In this document: positions 25,572-33,705 of the stretch, piece after piece | How positions within the stretch are numbered: the first letter of the stretch is position 1 | Layout: every line of letters begins with the position of its first letter | Assembly: GCA_024234735.1 (NCBI GenBank) | Contig: JACKNV010000010.1 | Span: 44,823 to 108,822, forward strand | DNA length: 64,000 nucleotides | Direction: 5' to 3' | Source: Pseudomonadales bacterium | GTDB taxonomy: Bacteria; Pseudomonadota; Gammaproteobacteria; Pseudomonadales; Halieaceae | Program-made: the position numbers and the translations under genes | Notes under the pieces: model-generated | What the model saw: only the letters and a program-made list of their open reading frames with translations | Told to the model about the DNA's origin: nothing | Databases searched by the model: none

Positions 25572-26747
25572 TCAAAAATTACGGGTGTTGAAGGGAAGAT
25601 AGTCATCCCCCAGGCAATCCCGGCTGATGATGATCTTCATGACCTCGGAACTGCCGGCGTAAATGGTCGAGATCTTGGCGTCGGTATACTGCCTGCTGAT
25701 CGGGTATTCGTCCATATAGCCGTGGCCGCCGTGCAGCTGCACGCCCAGGTCCGCCACCGCGACCTGCAGTTCGCTGCTGACCAGCTTGGCCTTGGCCGCG
25801 TCCACTGCGGTGAGGGCCCCGGCGTTGAAGGACTTGACACACTGGTCCACATACACCTGGGCAAAATCCAGCTGGGTGCGCATTTCCGCCAGTTTGAACT
25901 GGGTGTTCTGGAAGGCCGCCAGGGGCTTACCGAAGGCCTTGCGCTCGCGCACATAGGCCGCGGTGAGATCCCACGAAAGCTGGGCCGCGGACAGATAACC
26001 GACGGCACCGATCAGGCGCTCCTCGGCCAGCCCCTTCATGAGGTAGATAAAACCCTTGCCCGGCTCACCGAGCACGTTGGCCCGGGGGACTTTCACGTCG
26101 TTGAAGAACAGTTCAGCGGTGTCCTGCGCCTTGAGTCCCATTTTCTTGAGGTTGCGGCCCCGCTCGAATCCCTCCATGCCGCGCTCGACCAGGAACAGGG
26201 TCATGGCGTGCGGGTTGTTTTCAGGGTCGGTCTTGGCGGCCACCACGACCAGGTCGGCGTTGATCCCGTTGGAAATGAAAGTCTTGGAGCCGTTCAGTAC
26301 CCAGTGGTCGCCCTTGTCCACCGCGCTGGAACGCATGCCCGCGAGATCGCTGCCGGCATCGGGCTCGGTCATGGCGATGGCCAGGATGGTCTCCCCACTG
26401 GCGCATTTCGGCAGAAAGCGCCGACATTGCTCCTCGCTGCCGAAGCGGGTGAGATAGGGGCCCACCAGGCGGCTGTGCAGCGAGTTGTACCAGTCGCCGA
26501 CCCGGGCATAGGCGGTTTCCTCGATGATGATCTGCTCGAAACGAAAGTCCGGATCCCCCATGCCGCCGTATTGCTCGTCCGGCCATATCATCAGGAAACC
26601 CTGCTCCCCCGCCCGGCGAAAAGCCTCGCGGTCGACGATTCCGGCCTCACGCCACGCCTCCATATGTGGCACAATCTCCTGCGCCAGGAACTTGCGGTAA
26701 GCGTCCCGGAACATGACCTGTTCCTCGGTGAATTCTCGCTGCAGCAT
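25572..26747 (-). CDS. Acyl-CoA dehydrogenase
   Basis: A 391-residue flavoprotein of the acyl-CoA dehydrogenase family. The family signatures are AIAMTEPDAGSDLAGM (about residue 130) and QLHGGHGYMDEYPISR near the C-terminus. The catalytic Glu is likely in TIYAGSSEV's neighbourhood; in the short/medium-chain group it is the Glu before the terminal helix. It introduces the alpha-beta double bond and passes electrons to ETF. ATG 26747 gives the usual length. It is the first gene of the seven-gene minus-strand operon and is divergent from the diguanylate cyclase. Confidence 0.92.
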   Translation of the reverse strand: MLQREFTEEQVMFRDAYRKFLAQEIVPHMEAWREAGIVDREAFRRAGEQGFLMIWPDEQYGGMGDPDFRFEQIIIEETAYARVGDWYNSLHSRLVGPYLTRFGSEEQCRRFLPKCASGETILAIAMTEPDAGSDLAGMRSSAVDKGDHWVLNGSKTFISNGINADLVVVAAKTDPENNPHAMTLFLVERGMEGFERGRNLKKMGLKAQDTAELFFNDVKVPRANVLGEPGKGFIYLMKGLAEERLIGAVGYLSAAQLSWDLTAAYVRERKAFGKPLAAFQNTQFKLAEMRTQLDFAQVYVDQCVKSFNAGALTAVDAAKAKLVSSELQVAVADLGVQLHGGHGYMDEYPISRQYTDAKISTIYAGSSEVMKIIISRDCLGDDYLPFNTRNF

Positions 26748-26878
26748 GCCGCCCACCCTCCTTCGATATCGTGCGGCGCACAGTATGGTCCGGCGTACCG
26801 GGGCCAACAATGACCTGCCCCGACACGAAAATTGACTTAAAATGACAGCCGGCGGCTGGGGCAAGAACAGGGGCACGG

Positions 26879-28060
26879 ATGGAGCAGATTTCCACCAACA
26901 ACTGGGCATACATGCACTTTGCCCTCATCTTCTCGATCACCTGCGCCCAGATGCTGGTGGTGTACACGTTGGCGGAATCCAGCAAGCCACCGGCGGGCCT
27001 GGGGCTGTACACAGTGTATTTCATGGCCTCTCTGCTGCAGTGGATCGCCCTGACCCTGCAGCAGAATTCCGGCGTCGAAATGGGCGTGGACCTGCCCTCG
27101 GTCATCGCCATCCTCAACAGTTATATCCTGGTCATGGCCGCCGGGCAGCGGGTCGGCATCCCACGGGGCAGGACCCTGCTGGGGGCGGTGTGCCTGGCTG
27201 CCTGCCTGAGCGTCTTTTTCCTGCCCCGTAAAACCATGTTCCTGATCGAGGCCCTGGCGGTGGGCGTGTTCTTCGCCACAGTGGCAGGCCTCAGCGGCTG
27301 GCGCTGCTGGCGCCAACGCAACGTCGGCGACGGCATTATCGCCAGTGCCGCGCTGCTGATGACGCTCGCCATGCCACTGGCCGGCTACTACGTGGTCGCC
27401 GACTCCGGCAGCGCCCGCGGCGAAAACCTCGCCTTCGCGGTCTACACTGTCGCCTATTCCCTGATCGCCATCGGCTTTCTCGCCAGTGTGTTGATCGAAT
27501 ACCAGCATCACCTCTCACACCTGGCGACCGAAGACCCGCTGACCCGCCTGCTGAATCGCCGCGGCCTGGAGGATGCGCTACAGGTGAGTATGGCGCACGC
27601 CCGGCGCCACGACCTGCCCACCTCTGCAATCATGGTGGATATAGACCATTTCAAGCAGGTGAATGACAGCTTCAGCCACGAGATAGGCGACCACGTGATC
27701 CGCCAGGTGGCGGAAGTGATCAGTCGCCTGTGTCGCTCCAGCGACGTGGTCGCCCGCACCGGGGGCGAGGAATTCCTGGTTGTCCTGCCGGACACCGAGC
27801 TGAACTCGGCGCGGGTCCTGGCGGAACGTATTCGCGAGGCCATCGGTGAAAGGCCGTTACTGGTGGATTTCCAGCGCATTGCCGTCACGGTCAGCCTGGG
27901 AGTCGCCAGCAGCAATGGCCTGGTCGACCTGGACCACCTGACCCAGGAAGCCGATCGGGCCCTGTACCTCGCCAAACGCGGTGGTCGCAACCGGGTTGCC
28001 TCGGTGGAATCACGGCGGGTTCACCTCAGCACTGCCAATGGCCCGGGCAGTGCCAGCTGA
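26879..28060 (+). CDS. Seven-TM diguanylate cyclase (GGDEF)
   Basis: A 393-residue membrane protein. Seven hydrophobic segments lie at about 9-31, 41-60, 72-90, 99-116, 119-138, 150-173 and 185-208. A GGDEF domain follows from about 224 (DPLTRLLNRRGLEDAL) to 380. The active site reads GGEEF and is intact. RSSD five residues before it forms the I-site for product inhibition. It should make c-di-GMP from two GTP in response to a signal sensed by the membrane part; the signal is unknown. Its stop overlaps the start of the AraC regulator by one base. The divergent acyl-CoA operon shares its upstream region. Confidence 0.9.
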   Translation: MEQISTNNWAYMHFALIFSITCAQMLVVYTLAESSKPPAGLGLYTVYFMASLLQWIALTLQQNSGVEMGVDLPSVIAILNSYILVMAAGQRVGIPRGRTLLGAVCLAACLSVFFLPRKTMFLIEALAVGVFFATVAGLSGWRCWRQRNVGDGIIASAALLMTLAMPLAGYYVVADSGSARGENLAFAVYTVAYSLIAIGFLASVLIEYQHHLSHLATEDPLTRLLNRRGLEDALQVSMAHARRHDLPTSAIMVDIDHFKQVNDSFSHEIGDHVIRQVAEVISRLCRSSDVVARTGGEEFLVVLPDTELNSARVLAERIREAIGERPLLVDFQRIAVTVSLGVASSNGLVDLDHLTQEADRALYLAKRGGRNRVASVESRRVHLSTANGPGSAS

Positions 28061-29061
28061 TGCGCAACCTTTCGGTATCCGTGCACTTTGCCCGCGCCGT
28101 GCTTCGCCATTGCGTGAACGCCGGGCTGGACCCGGTCGGCCTACTGCGTAAAAACCGTATCTCCCCGCGCCTGCTGATGGAGGACGATGCGCGTATTTCG
28201 GTAGAGCGCTTTGCCGACCTGCAGGTCAGCACCATGCTGGCAATGCAGGACGAAACGCTGGGTTACGCGCCCCGGGGCATGCCAATCGGGGCCTGGTCGA
28301 TGATGTGCCATGCGGTAATCGGCAGCGCCACCCTGGGGCAGGGCATGAGCCGCTTCTGCCGATTCTTCCAGCTGTTCGACTCGGGTATGACCCCGGTACT
28401 GGAAGAGCATGGCGAAACCTCCCGGCTGCGACTGCAGGCCGATCCGGAATATCTGCGGCGCGGCGCCTATGGCAGCGAGATGTTCCTCTACAATGCCCAT
28501 CGTTTTTGCAGCTGGCTGGTGCAGGAACACCTGCCACTGCTGCGGGTGGACCTGGTGGGGTCCGCCGCTGCCCGGCGCGAGGAGTACCAGCAGGTGTTCC
28601 TGCGCAACCCGGTCTATTTTGACCAACCAGCGGCCAGCATTGTCCTGGCCACGAGCCTGCTGGAGCAGCCCCTGCAGCAAAACGAGGCTTCGCTGCGCCA
28701 CTACCTGCGGCACCCGGTGCTGTTCATGCTGACCCAGAATTATGCCCGCCACAGCTGGACCGCCCGGGTGACGGACCTGCTGCGGCAGAATATCGGCGAA
28801 CTGCCGGAACTGCGAGAGGTCGCGCGCTGCCTCGATATCCACCCGCAAACCCTGCGCCGGCGCCTCGCGGCAGAGGGCACCAGCTACAAGGACATCAAGA
28901 CCCGGCTGCGCCGGGACATCTCGCTGTACTTTCTGGGCAAGCAGGGCCTGAGCATCGAGGAAATAGCCCATCGCTCCGGCTTTTCCGAATCCAGCGCCTT
29001 TATCCGGGCATTCAAGGGCTGGACCGGCGTCACTCCCTATACCTACCGGAAGGGCCTGTGA
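28060..29061 (+). CDS. AraC family transcriptional regulator
   Basis: A 333-residue regulator with an N-terminal arabinose-binding-like ligand domain (about 20-210), as in OruR/ArgR-type members, and a C-terminal double helix-turn-helix (about 240-333). The DNA-binding part shows LREVARCLDIHPQTLRRRLAAEG and the AraC signature IEEIAHRSGFSESSAFIRAF. ATG 28060 overlaps the stop of the diguanylate cyclase (TGATG), so the two are co-expressed. A likely but unproven target is the neighbouring acyl-CoA operon at 25572-26747, which is divergent from this pair. Confidence 0.9.
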   Translation: MRNLSVSVHFARAVLRHCVNAGLDPVGLLRKNRISPRLLMEDDARISVERFADLQVSTMLAMQDETLGYAPRGMPIGAWSMMCHAVIGSATLGQGMSRFCRFFQLFDSGMTPVLEEHGETSRLRLQADPEYLRRGAYGSEMFLYNAHRFCSWLVQEHLPLLRVDLVGSAAARREEYQQVFLRNPVYFDQPAASIVLATSLLEQPLQQNEASLRHYLRHPVLFMLTQNYARHSWTARVTDLLRQNIGELPELREVARCLDIHPQTLRRRLAAEGTSYKDIKTRLRRDISLYFLGKQGLSIEEIAHRSGFSESSAFIRAFKGWTGVTPYTYRKGL

Positions 29062-29163
29062 CCGGGGGTTGCCCGGTGTTCGTTCAATTTATTGCCGGCG
29101 ACTGCCCACAAACCCCGAGAGTTGTCTATAGTTTCGGCATACACCACTGACAAGGACGTAACT

Positions 29164-31995
29164 GTGCGCAAGCTCCTCCGCATCCTGGCCATTGCCTACC
29201 TGGTCTACCTGGGAATCGTGCTGCTGGTCATTACGCCTGCCCTGTATTTTCTCCCGCCGCATTTCGCCAGGGACTACCTGGGTCGGGAACTGCAGGCAAA
29301 ATACATTCTGTTCAACCCGTTTACCCTGAGCCTCGAGGCCAGGGAACTGGCGCTGCCCGACCGTGATGGCAGCCCCTTCGTGAGCCTGGACAGTGCCAGC
29401 GTGAACGTCTCCCTGGCGAGTATCTGGCGACCCGGCATCGTCTTCGACCGGATCGCGGTGCAGGGTCTGCTGGTGGCGATCAAGCAGGCGGCCGACGGCA
29501 GTTTCAACTTCGCTGACATGCTCCCCCCGGAAGACCCCCAGGCGCCGCCCGAGGAGCCCGCGGACATCCCGGGCATCACTATCGAGCAGCTGGATTTCCA
29601 GGCCCGGCAGCTGAGTTTCAGCAGCGCGGCCCGGGAGAAGCCCTACAGTAACCAGCTCGACAACATCGCCATCAATGTACAGGGCCTGTCCACGGTGCTG
29701 GAAGAAGGCAAGCCCTACAGGCTGGATGCCTATGGCGAGGACGGCGGCGAGCTGCACTGGGAAGGTGAAGTCTCCATTCCCCGCGGCCGCAGCGAGGGCA
29801 CGCTGCGCCTGGTAACCCTGCACGTGCCGCAGATCTGGCGTGCACTGGAACCCTGGGTCGCCTTCGAGGTGCGCGACGGCGACCTCACGGTCGAGGGTCA
29901 CTACGCGATCCAGTGGCAGGACGAACTGGCCTATCGTGTCAGCCAGGGCAGCATCGACCTCGAGAGCATCGCCATCCAACCCGCCGAGGGGGTATCGCTG
30001 GCCGACACCCGCCTGAGCCTGGGCAAACTGGCGCTTTCAGGTATCACCCTGGACAGCGGTGAGCAGCACGCCGCCATCGATACCCTGTCGATTGCGGAGC
30101 TGGCAGTGGAGGGCTGGAGCGAGGGCAGCGAGGTGAGCCTTGCGCAACTGTTCGCCGTGCAGCTTCCAGCCGACGAAAACCCGGCGCCGGCAGCCGCGGA
30201 GGAAGACGATGACGCCGGTTGGACCGCCCGGCTCGAGCACTTCCAGCTGGCAGACAGCGAACTGCACTGGCGTTCGGAATTCACCGACCCGCCGCGCCTG
30301 GACGTGGTGCCGATCACGGCCTCGGCGGGGCCCCTCAACTGGCCGCTGGAGGGCGCCAGTGACCTCAGCCTGGCGCTGACCGTCAACGGGCGTAGTTCGG
30401 CGGCGGTCGACGGCAACATGCAGCTGGCCTCCGGCGACGGTCAGCTGGCCTACAAGGTCGAGGCGCTGCCACTGCCCTGGTTCGGTCCCAACCTCCCCGC
30501 CGCGCTCAAGGCCAGGATAACCAGCGGTGATTTCCGGATAGCGGGGGATATCAGCCTGGCCGGGTTTACACCGACCCGGATATCGGCCGATGGCGCGGTG
30601 ACCGGCTTCTCCGGCCAGCTCGAGGGCGCAGAGGAATCGCTGACTTCCTGGGAGACCGTCCGCTGGGACAAACTGGGGGTCAATCTCCAGGAGCGCAGCG
30701 TCAGCCTGGAGAAACTGTCCATCGACAACTACACCGGGCGCATTCACATCAACAAGGATGGCACCGTCAATGCCCAGAAGGCCTGGCAGGCCGAGCTGGC
30801 GTTGGAAGACGAAGCCCAGGTTGCAGAAGCGGCGCCGCCTGCCCCGGCTTCCGATCAAGACAAGCCCTGGTCAGTCAGCGTGCCGCTGATCCATATCACC
30901 GACAGCGAAATCGATTTCAAGGACGAATCCCTGCCGATCCAGTTCCGCACCGTCATCGGCGATATCAACGGCGATATCGCTGGTCTCAGCAGCCAGGCGG
31001 ACTCCCCAACCAGGGTCGACATCAAGGGCTCGGTGGACGGTTATGCCCCGGTCACCCTGGCTGGCACTGCTGCACCCCTGCTGGACCCACCGGCGCTGGA
31101 CCTGGCGCTTGTCTTCAAGGGTGTCGACATGACCCTGCTCAGCCCCTACTCGGGCACCTACGCCGGGTACGCCATCGAGCAGGGCGTACTGGACCTGAAC
31201 CTCGACTACGGGCTCAAGGACAACAAGCTGGACGGTCGCAACAAGATCGTCATCCACCAGATGGAACTCGGCGAAAAAATCGACAGTGACCAGGCTGCGG
31301 ACCTGCCCCTGGAGCTGGCACTGGCCCTGCTGACCGACAGCGAGGGCGTGATCGATATGGATATCAAGGTGAGTGGCGACGTCAATGACCCCGACTTCAA
31401 TATTGGCAGTGTGGTGCTGGGGGCTTTTGTCAACCTGATCACCAAGGCTGTCACCGCGCCCTTTACACTGCTGGCCAGCCTGGTGGACAGCGAGGAGGAC
31501 CTGCAGCGCCTGAACTTCAAGTCGGGCTCCGCCGAACTCTCCGATGCCACCCGGGCGAAACTGGATGACCTGGGCAGCGCCCTGACCCAGCGTCCCGAGC
31601 TGGCACTGGGTATCGTCGGCCGCCTGCAACTGGAGGCCGATAGCGAGCGCCTGCAGAAAGACATCCTGGGCGACGAACTGGTGGCGGCCGGTCTGTCGCA
31701 ACAGGCGCTGGCCGACAAGGCGCCGGACTGGGAGGCGGCGATCTCCGCGCGCTACCGGGATACGCTGGGAGACCCGGGTGAACTCAGTGTGCGCGATCAG
31801 TACCTGGCGCTGGTGCAGCAGATTCCCCTGCCGGAATCAGCCCTGCTGGAGCTGGCCCAGGCCCGCGCGGTGGCGGTCAAGACCTACCTGGTGAACGACA
31901 AGGGCCTGGATCCCAGTCGCGCCGCCATTGGTCAGGCAACGCTCAACAAAGACAAGAACCTGTACAGCGGCGTGGAACTGGCCGTGGAAACCTGA
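29164..31995 (+). CDS. DUF748 family AsmA-like protein
   Basis: A 943-residue protein starting at GTG 29164 with AAGGA seven bases upstream. One N-terminal membrane anchor (RILAIAYLVYLGIVLLVITPALYFL) is followed by a very long beta-rich periplasmic region with AsmA-superfamily repeats (FNPFTLSLEARELALPD, SIDLESIAIQPAEG). The last third has the DUF748 signature LDLNLDYGLKDNKLDGRNKI and an FKSGSAELSDATRAKLDDLG segment. AsmA-like proteins are thought to bridge inner and outer membrane for lipid transport; the role of DUF748 members is less clear. It ends 6 bp from convergent sprT. Confidence 0.85.
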   Translation: MRKLLRILAIAYLVYLGIVLLVITPALYFLPPHFARDYLGRELQAKYILFNPFTLSLEARELALPDRDGSPFVSLDSASVNVSLASIWRPGIVFDRIAVQGLLVAIKQAADGSFNFADMLPPEDPQAPPEEPADIPGITIEQLDFQARQLSFSSAAREKPYSNQLDNIAINVQGLSTVLEEGKPYRLDAYGEDGGELHWEGEVSIPRGRSEGTLRLVTLHVPQIWRALEPWVAFEVRDGDLTVEGHYAIQWQDELAYRVSQGSIDLESIAIQPAEGVSLADTRLSLGKLALSGITLDSGEQHAAIDTLSIAELAVEGWSEGSEVSLAQLFAVQLPADENPAPAAAEEDDDAGWTARLEHFQLADSELHWRSEFTDPPRLDVVPITASAGPLNWPLEGASDLSLALTVNGRSSAAVDGNMQLASGDGQLAYKVEALPLPWFGPNLPAALKARITSGDFRIAGDISLAGFTPTRISADGAVTGFSGQLEGAEESLTSWETVRWDKLGVNLQERSVSLEKLSIDNYTGRIHINKDGTVNAQKAWQAELALEDEAQVAEAAPPAPASDQDKPWSVSVPLIHITDSEIDFKDESLPIQFRTVIGDINGDIAGLSSQADSPTRVDIKGSVDGYAPVTLAGTAAPLLDPPALDLALVFKGVDMTLLSPYSGTYAGYAIEQGVLDLNLDYGLKDNKLDGRNKIVIHQMELGEKIDSDQAADLPLELALALLTDSEGVIDMDIKVSGDVNDPDFNIGSVVLGAFVNLITKAVTAPFTLLASLVDSEEDLQRLNFKSGSAELSDATRAKLDDLGSALTQRPELALGIVGRLQLEADSERLQKDILGDELVAAGLSQQALADKAPDWEAAISARYRDTLGDPGELSVRDQYLALVQQIPLPESALLELAQARAVAVKTYLVNDKGLDPSRAAIGQATLNKDKNLYSGVELAVET

Positions 31996-32001
31996 GCGGC
32001 G

Positions 32002-32517
32002 CTATCCGGCGTACACCAGGTCGCCGCCGCAACTGCGGCAGTGGTAGCGGCTGGCGCGGCGCAACACCCTGTTGTGACGCGTCGTTGACACCTGGTGCAG
32101 GCGGCATTCACAGCGATAGGGGTGGGTCCGCTGGCGGCGCCGCGGCACGCCCTGCAGGTCGAAGTCGAAAGTGACCTCCGGCTCCGCCCCGAAGCGCTGC
32201 ATGACCGCCCGCCACTGGGGCCCATGGGGTTTTACCGCGCGCGTCCCGTACACTTCATGCACCACGAAATGAGCCACTTCGTGGGGGACCGTGTCGCGCA
32301 GGTTTTCGACAAAATACTTGGCGAATATCCACGGGTTGTAGCGTATCCAGCGGCGGCGCCCCACCACCTTGAACATGCCCGCCGACCTGCCACTGAGGTC
32401 GAACAGGATCGGCACTCGCGCAAAAGACCGCTCGAACAACTGCTCGGCGCGCACGACGAAACCCTCTGTCGCCGCTATCACCTGGCGCTGCTGTAATTCT
32501 CCGATTGGTTCCAGCAA
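32002..32517 (-). CDS. SprT family zinc metalloprotease-like protein
   Basis: A 171-residue protein with the metalloprotease motif HEVAH at residues 79-83 and a third ligand region HGPQWRAVMQRFG. The C-terminal zinc ribbon has CECRLHQVSTTRHNR and YHCRSCGGDLVY. Human SPRTN, of the same superfamily, cleaves DNA-protein crosslinks; bacterial SprT roles are less studied. The only plausible start is TTG 32517, with AGGTA upstream. It is divergent from the phosphotransferase gene and convergent with DUF748. Confidence 0.87.
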   Translation of the reverse strand: MLEPIGELQQRQVIAATEGFVVRAEQLFERSFARVPILFDLSGRSAGMFKVVGRRRWIRYNPWIFAKYFVENLRDTVPHEVAHFVVHEVYGTRAVKPHGPQWRAVMQRFGAEPEVTFDFDLQGVPRRRQRTHPYRCECRLHQVSTTRHNRVLRRASRYHCRSCGGDLVYAG

Positions 32518-32671
32518 GAATACCTGACCCCGCGTAGCCCTGCGCGCCGTACGTCACCCGGCAACGACCTGTGGGCAGCATAACGTCCACCGCTGTCAGG
32601 CTCAAATATTTCCCGTTGCGGCGCACATGCTGTACATTTGGTGCCCCGTCAAAACGAGGCAGACCACGCAT

Positions 32672-33688
32672 ATGAGCACACAGCAACTGGATACGGCCAG
32701 CCTGGAGGCCTATCTGACCCGCCATATAAAAGGGTTCGAGGGCGAGCTGCACGCGGAAAAGTTCGCCGGCGGACAGTCCAACCCCACCTTCAAGTTGACC
32801 GCGGCCGGCAAGTCCTATGTACTGCGCCGCAAGCCGCCGGGGGAACTGCTCAAGTCGGCACATGCGGTGGATCGCGAATACCGGGTCATCAGCGCCCTGC
32901 AGGACACTGACGTCCCGGTCCCGCGCACCTACCTGCTGTGTGAGGACGAGAGCGTTATCGGCTCCATGTTCTACGTGATGGAGTACATGGAGGGGCGTAT
33001 TCTCTGGGATCCGCTGGTCCCCGAGGCGAAGGATAACGCCGAGCGCGCCGCGATCTACGATTCCATGAATAAAACCATGGCAGCGCTGCATTGCGTGGAC
33101 GTGGACGCCGTCGGCCTGGGTGATTACGGCCGCCCGGGGAACTACTTCGCCCGGCAGACCGACCGCTGGACCAAGCAGTATCGCGCCTCCGAAACCCAGC
33201 GCATCGAGGCTATGGAGCAACTCATTCCCTGGCTGGTGGCCAACATGCCGGAAGACGACGGCGTGGTCAGCCTTGTGCACGGCGACTACCGCCTGGACAA
33301 CATGATGTTCCACCCCGACGAGCCACGGGTAGTCGCCCTGCTGGACTGGGAACTGTCAACCCTGGGGCACCCCCTCGCCGACCTGGCCAACCAGTGCATG
33401 GCCTGGATGCTGCCGCGCGAGGGGGGCATCAAGGGCCTGGCCGGCGTCGACCGCAAAGCCCTGGGTATTCCCAGTGACGAGGAGTACATAGCGCGTTACT
33501 GCCAACGCACCGGGCGCGACGGCATAGACAACTGGAATTTCTATATCGTGTTTTCGCTGTTCCGCCTGGCGGCGATTTGCCAGGGCATCGTCAAACGCGC
33601 CCAGATCGGCACCGCCTCCAGCGCCGAGGCCGACAGCCGCGGCGATGCCGTCATCCCGCTGGCGGAGATGGGTGCCAGCCTGATCTGA
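32672..33688 (+). CDS. APH-like phosphotransferase family protein (ACAD10/11-type kinase)
   Basis: A 338-residue protein with an aminoglycoside-phosphotransferase/choline-kinase fold. The N-lobe has FAGGQSNPTFKL and YVLRRKPPGELL; the catalytic loop is LVHGDYRLDNMMF and the metal-binding Asp is in ALLDWELSTLG. This subgroup is common beside fatty-acid genes and resembles the kinase domain fused to dehydrogenases in ACAD10/11, which phosphorylate 4-hydroxyacyl-CoAs. Antibiotic resistance is unlikely. ATG 32672 is the family start. A short GC hairpin separates it from the convergent patatin gene. Confidence 0.83.
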   Translation: MSTQQLDTASLEAYLTRHIKGFEGELHAEKFAGGQSNPTFKLTAAGKSYVLRRKPPGELLKSAHAVDREYRVISALQDTDVPVPRTYLLCEDESVIGSMFYVMEYMEGRILWDPLVPEAKDNAERAAIYDSMNKTMAALHCVDVDAVGLGDYGRPGNYFARQTDRWTKQYRASETQRIEAMEQLIPWLVANMPEDDGVVSLVHGDYRLDNMMFHPDEPRVVALLDWELSTLGHPLADLANQCMAWMLPREGGIKGLAGVDRKALGIPSDEEYIARYCQRTGRDGIDNWNFYIVFSLFRLAAICQGIVKRAQIGTASSAEADSRGDAVIPLAEMGASLI

Positions 33689-33704
33689 GCCCGCCGGGGC
33701 GGGC
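33689..33704. terminator. GC-rich hairpin between convergent genes
   Basis: GCCCGCC / GGCGGGC are perfectly complementary with a 2-nt centre, immediately after the phosphotransferase stop and just before the patatin stop at 33706. The real loop would be at least 4 nt. No T-run is present. Confidence 0.35.
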
Positions 33705-33705
33705 A

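Noticed and set aside
32672..33688. The APH-like gene as an antibiotic-resistance kinase.
   Set aside because: Its motifs and position beside fatty-acid genes match the ACAD10/11-type kinase family rather than aminoglycoside-modifying enzymes.
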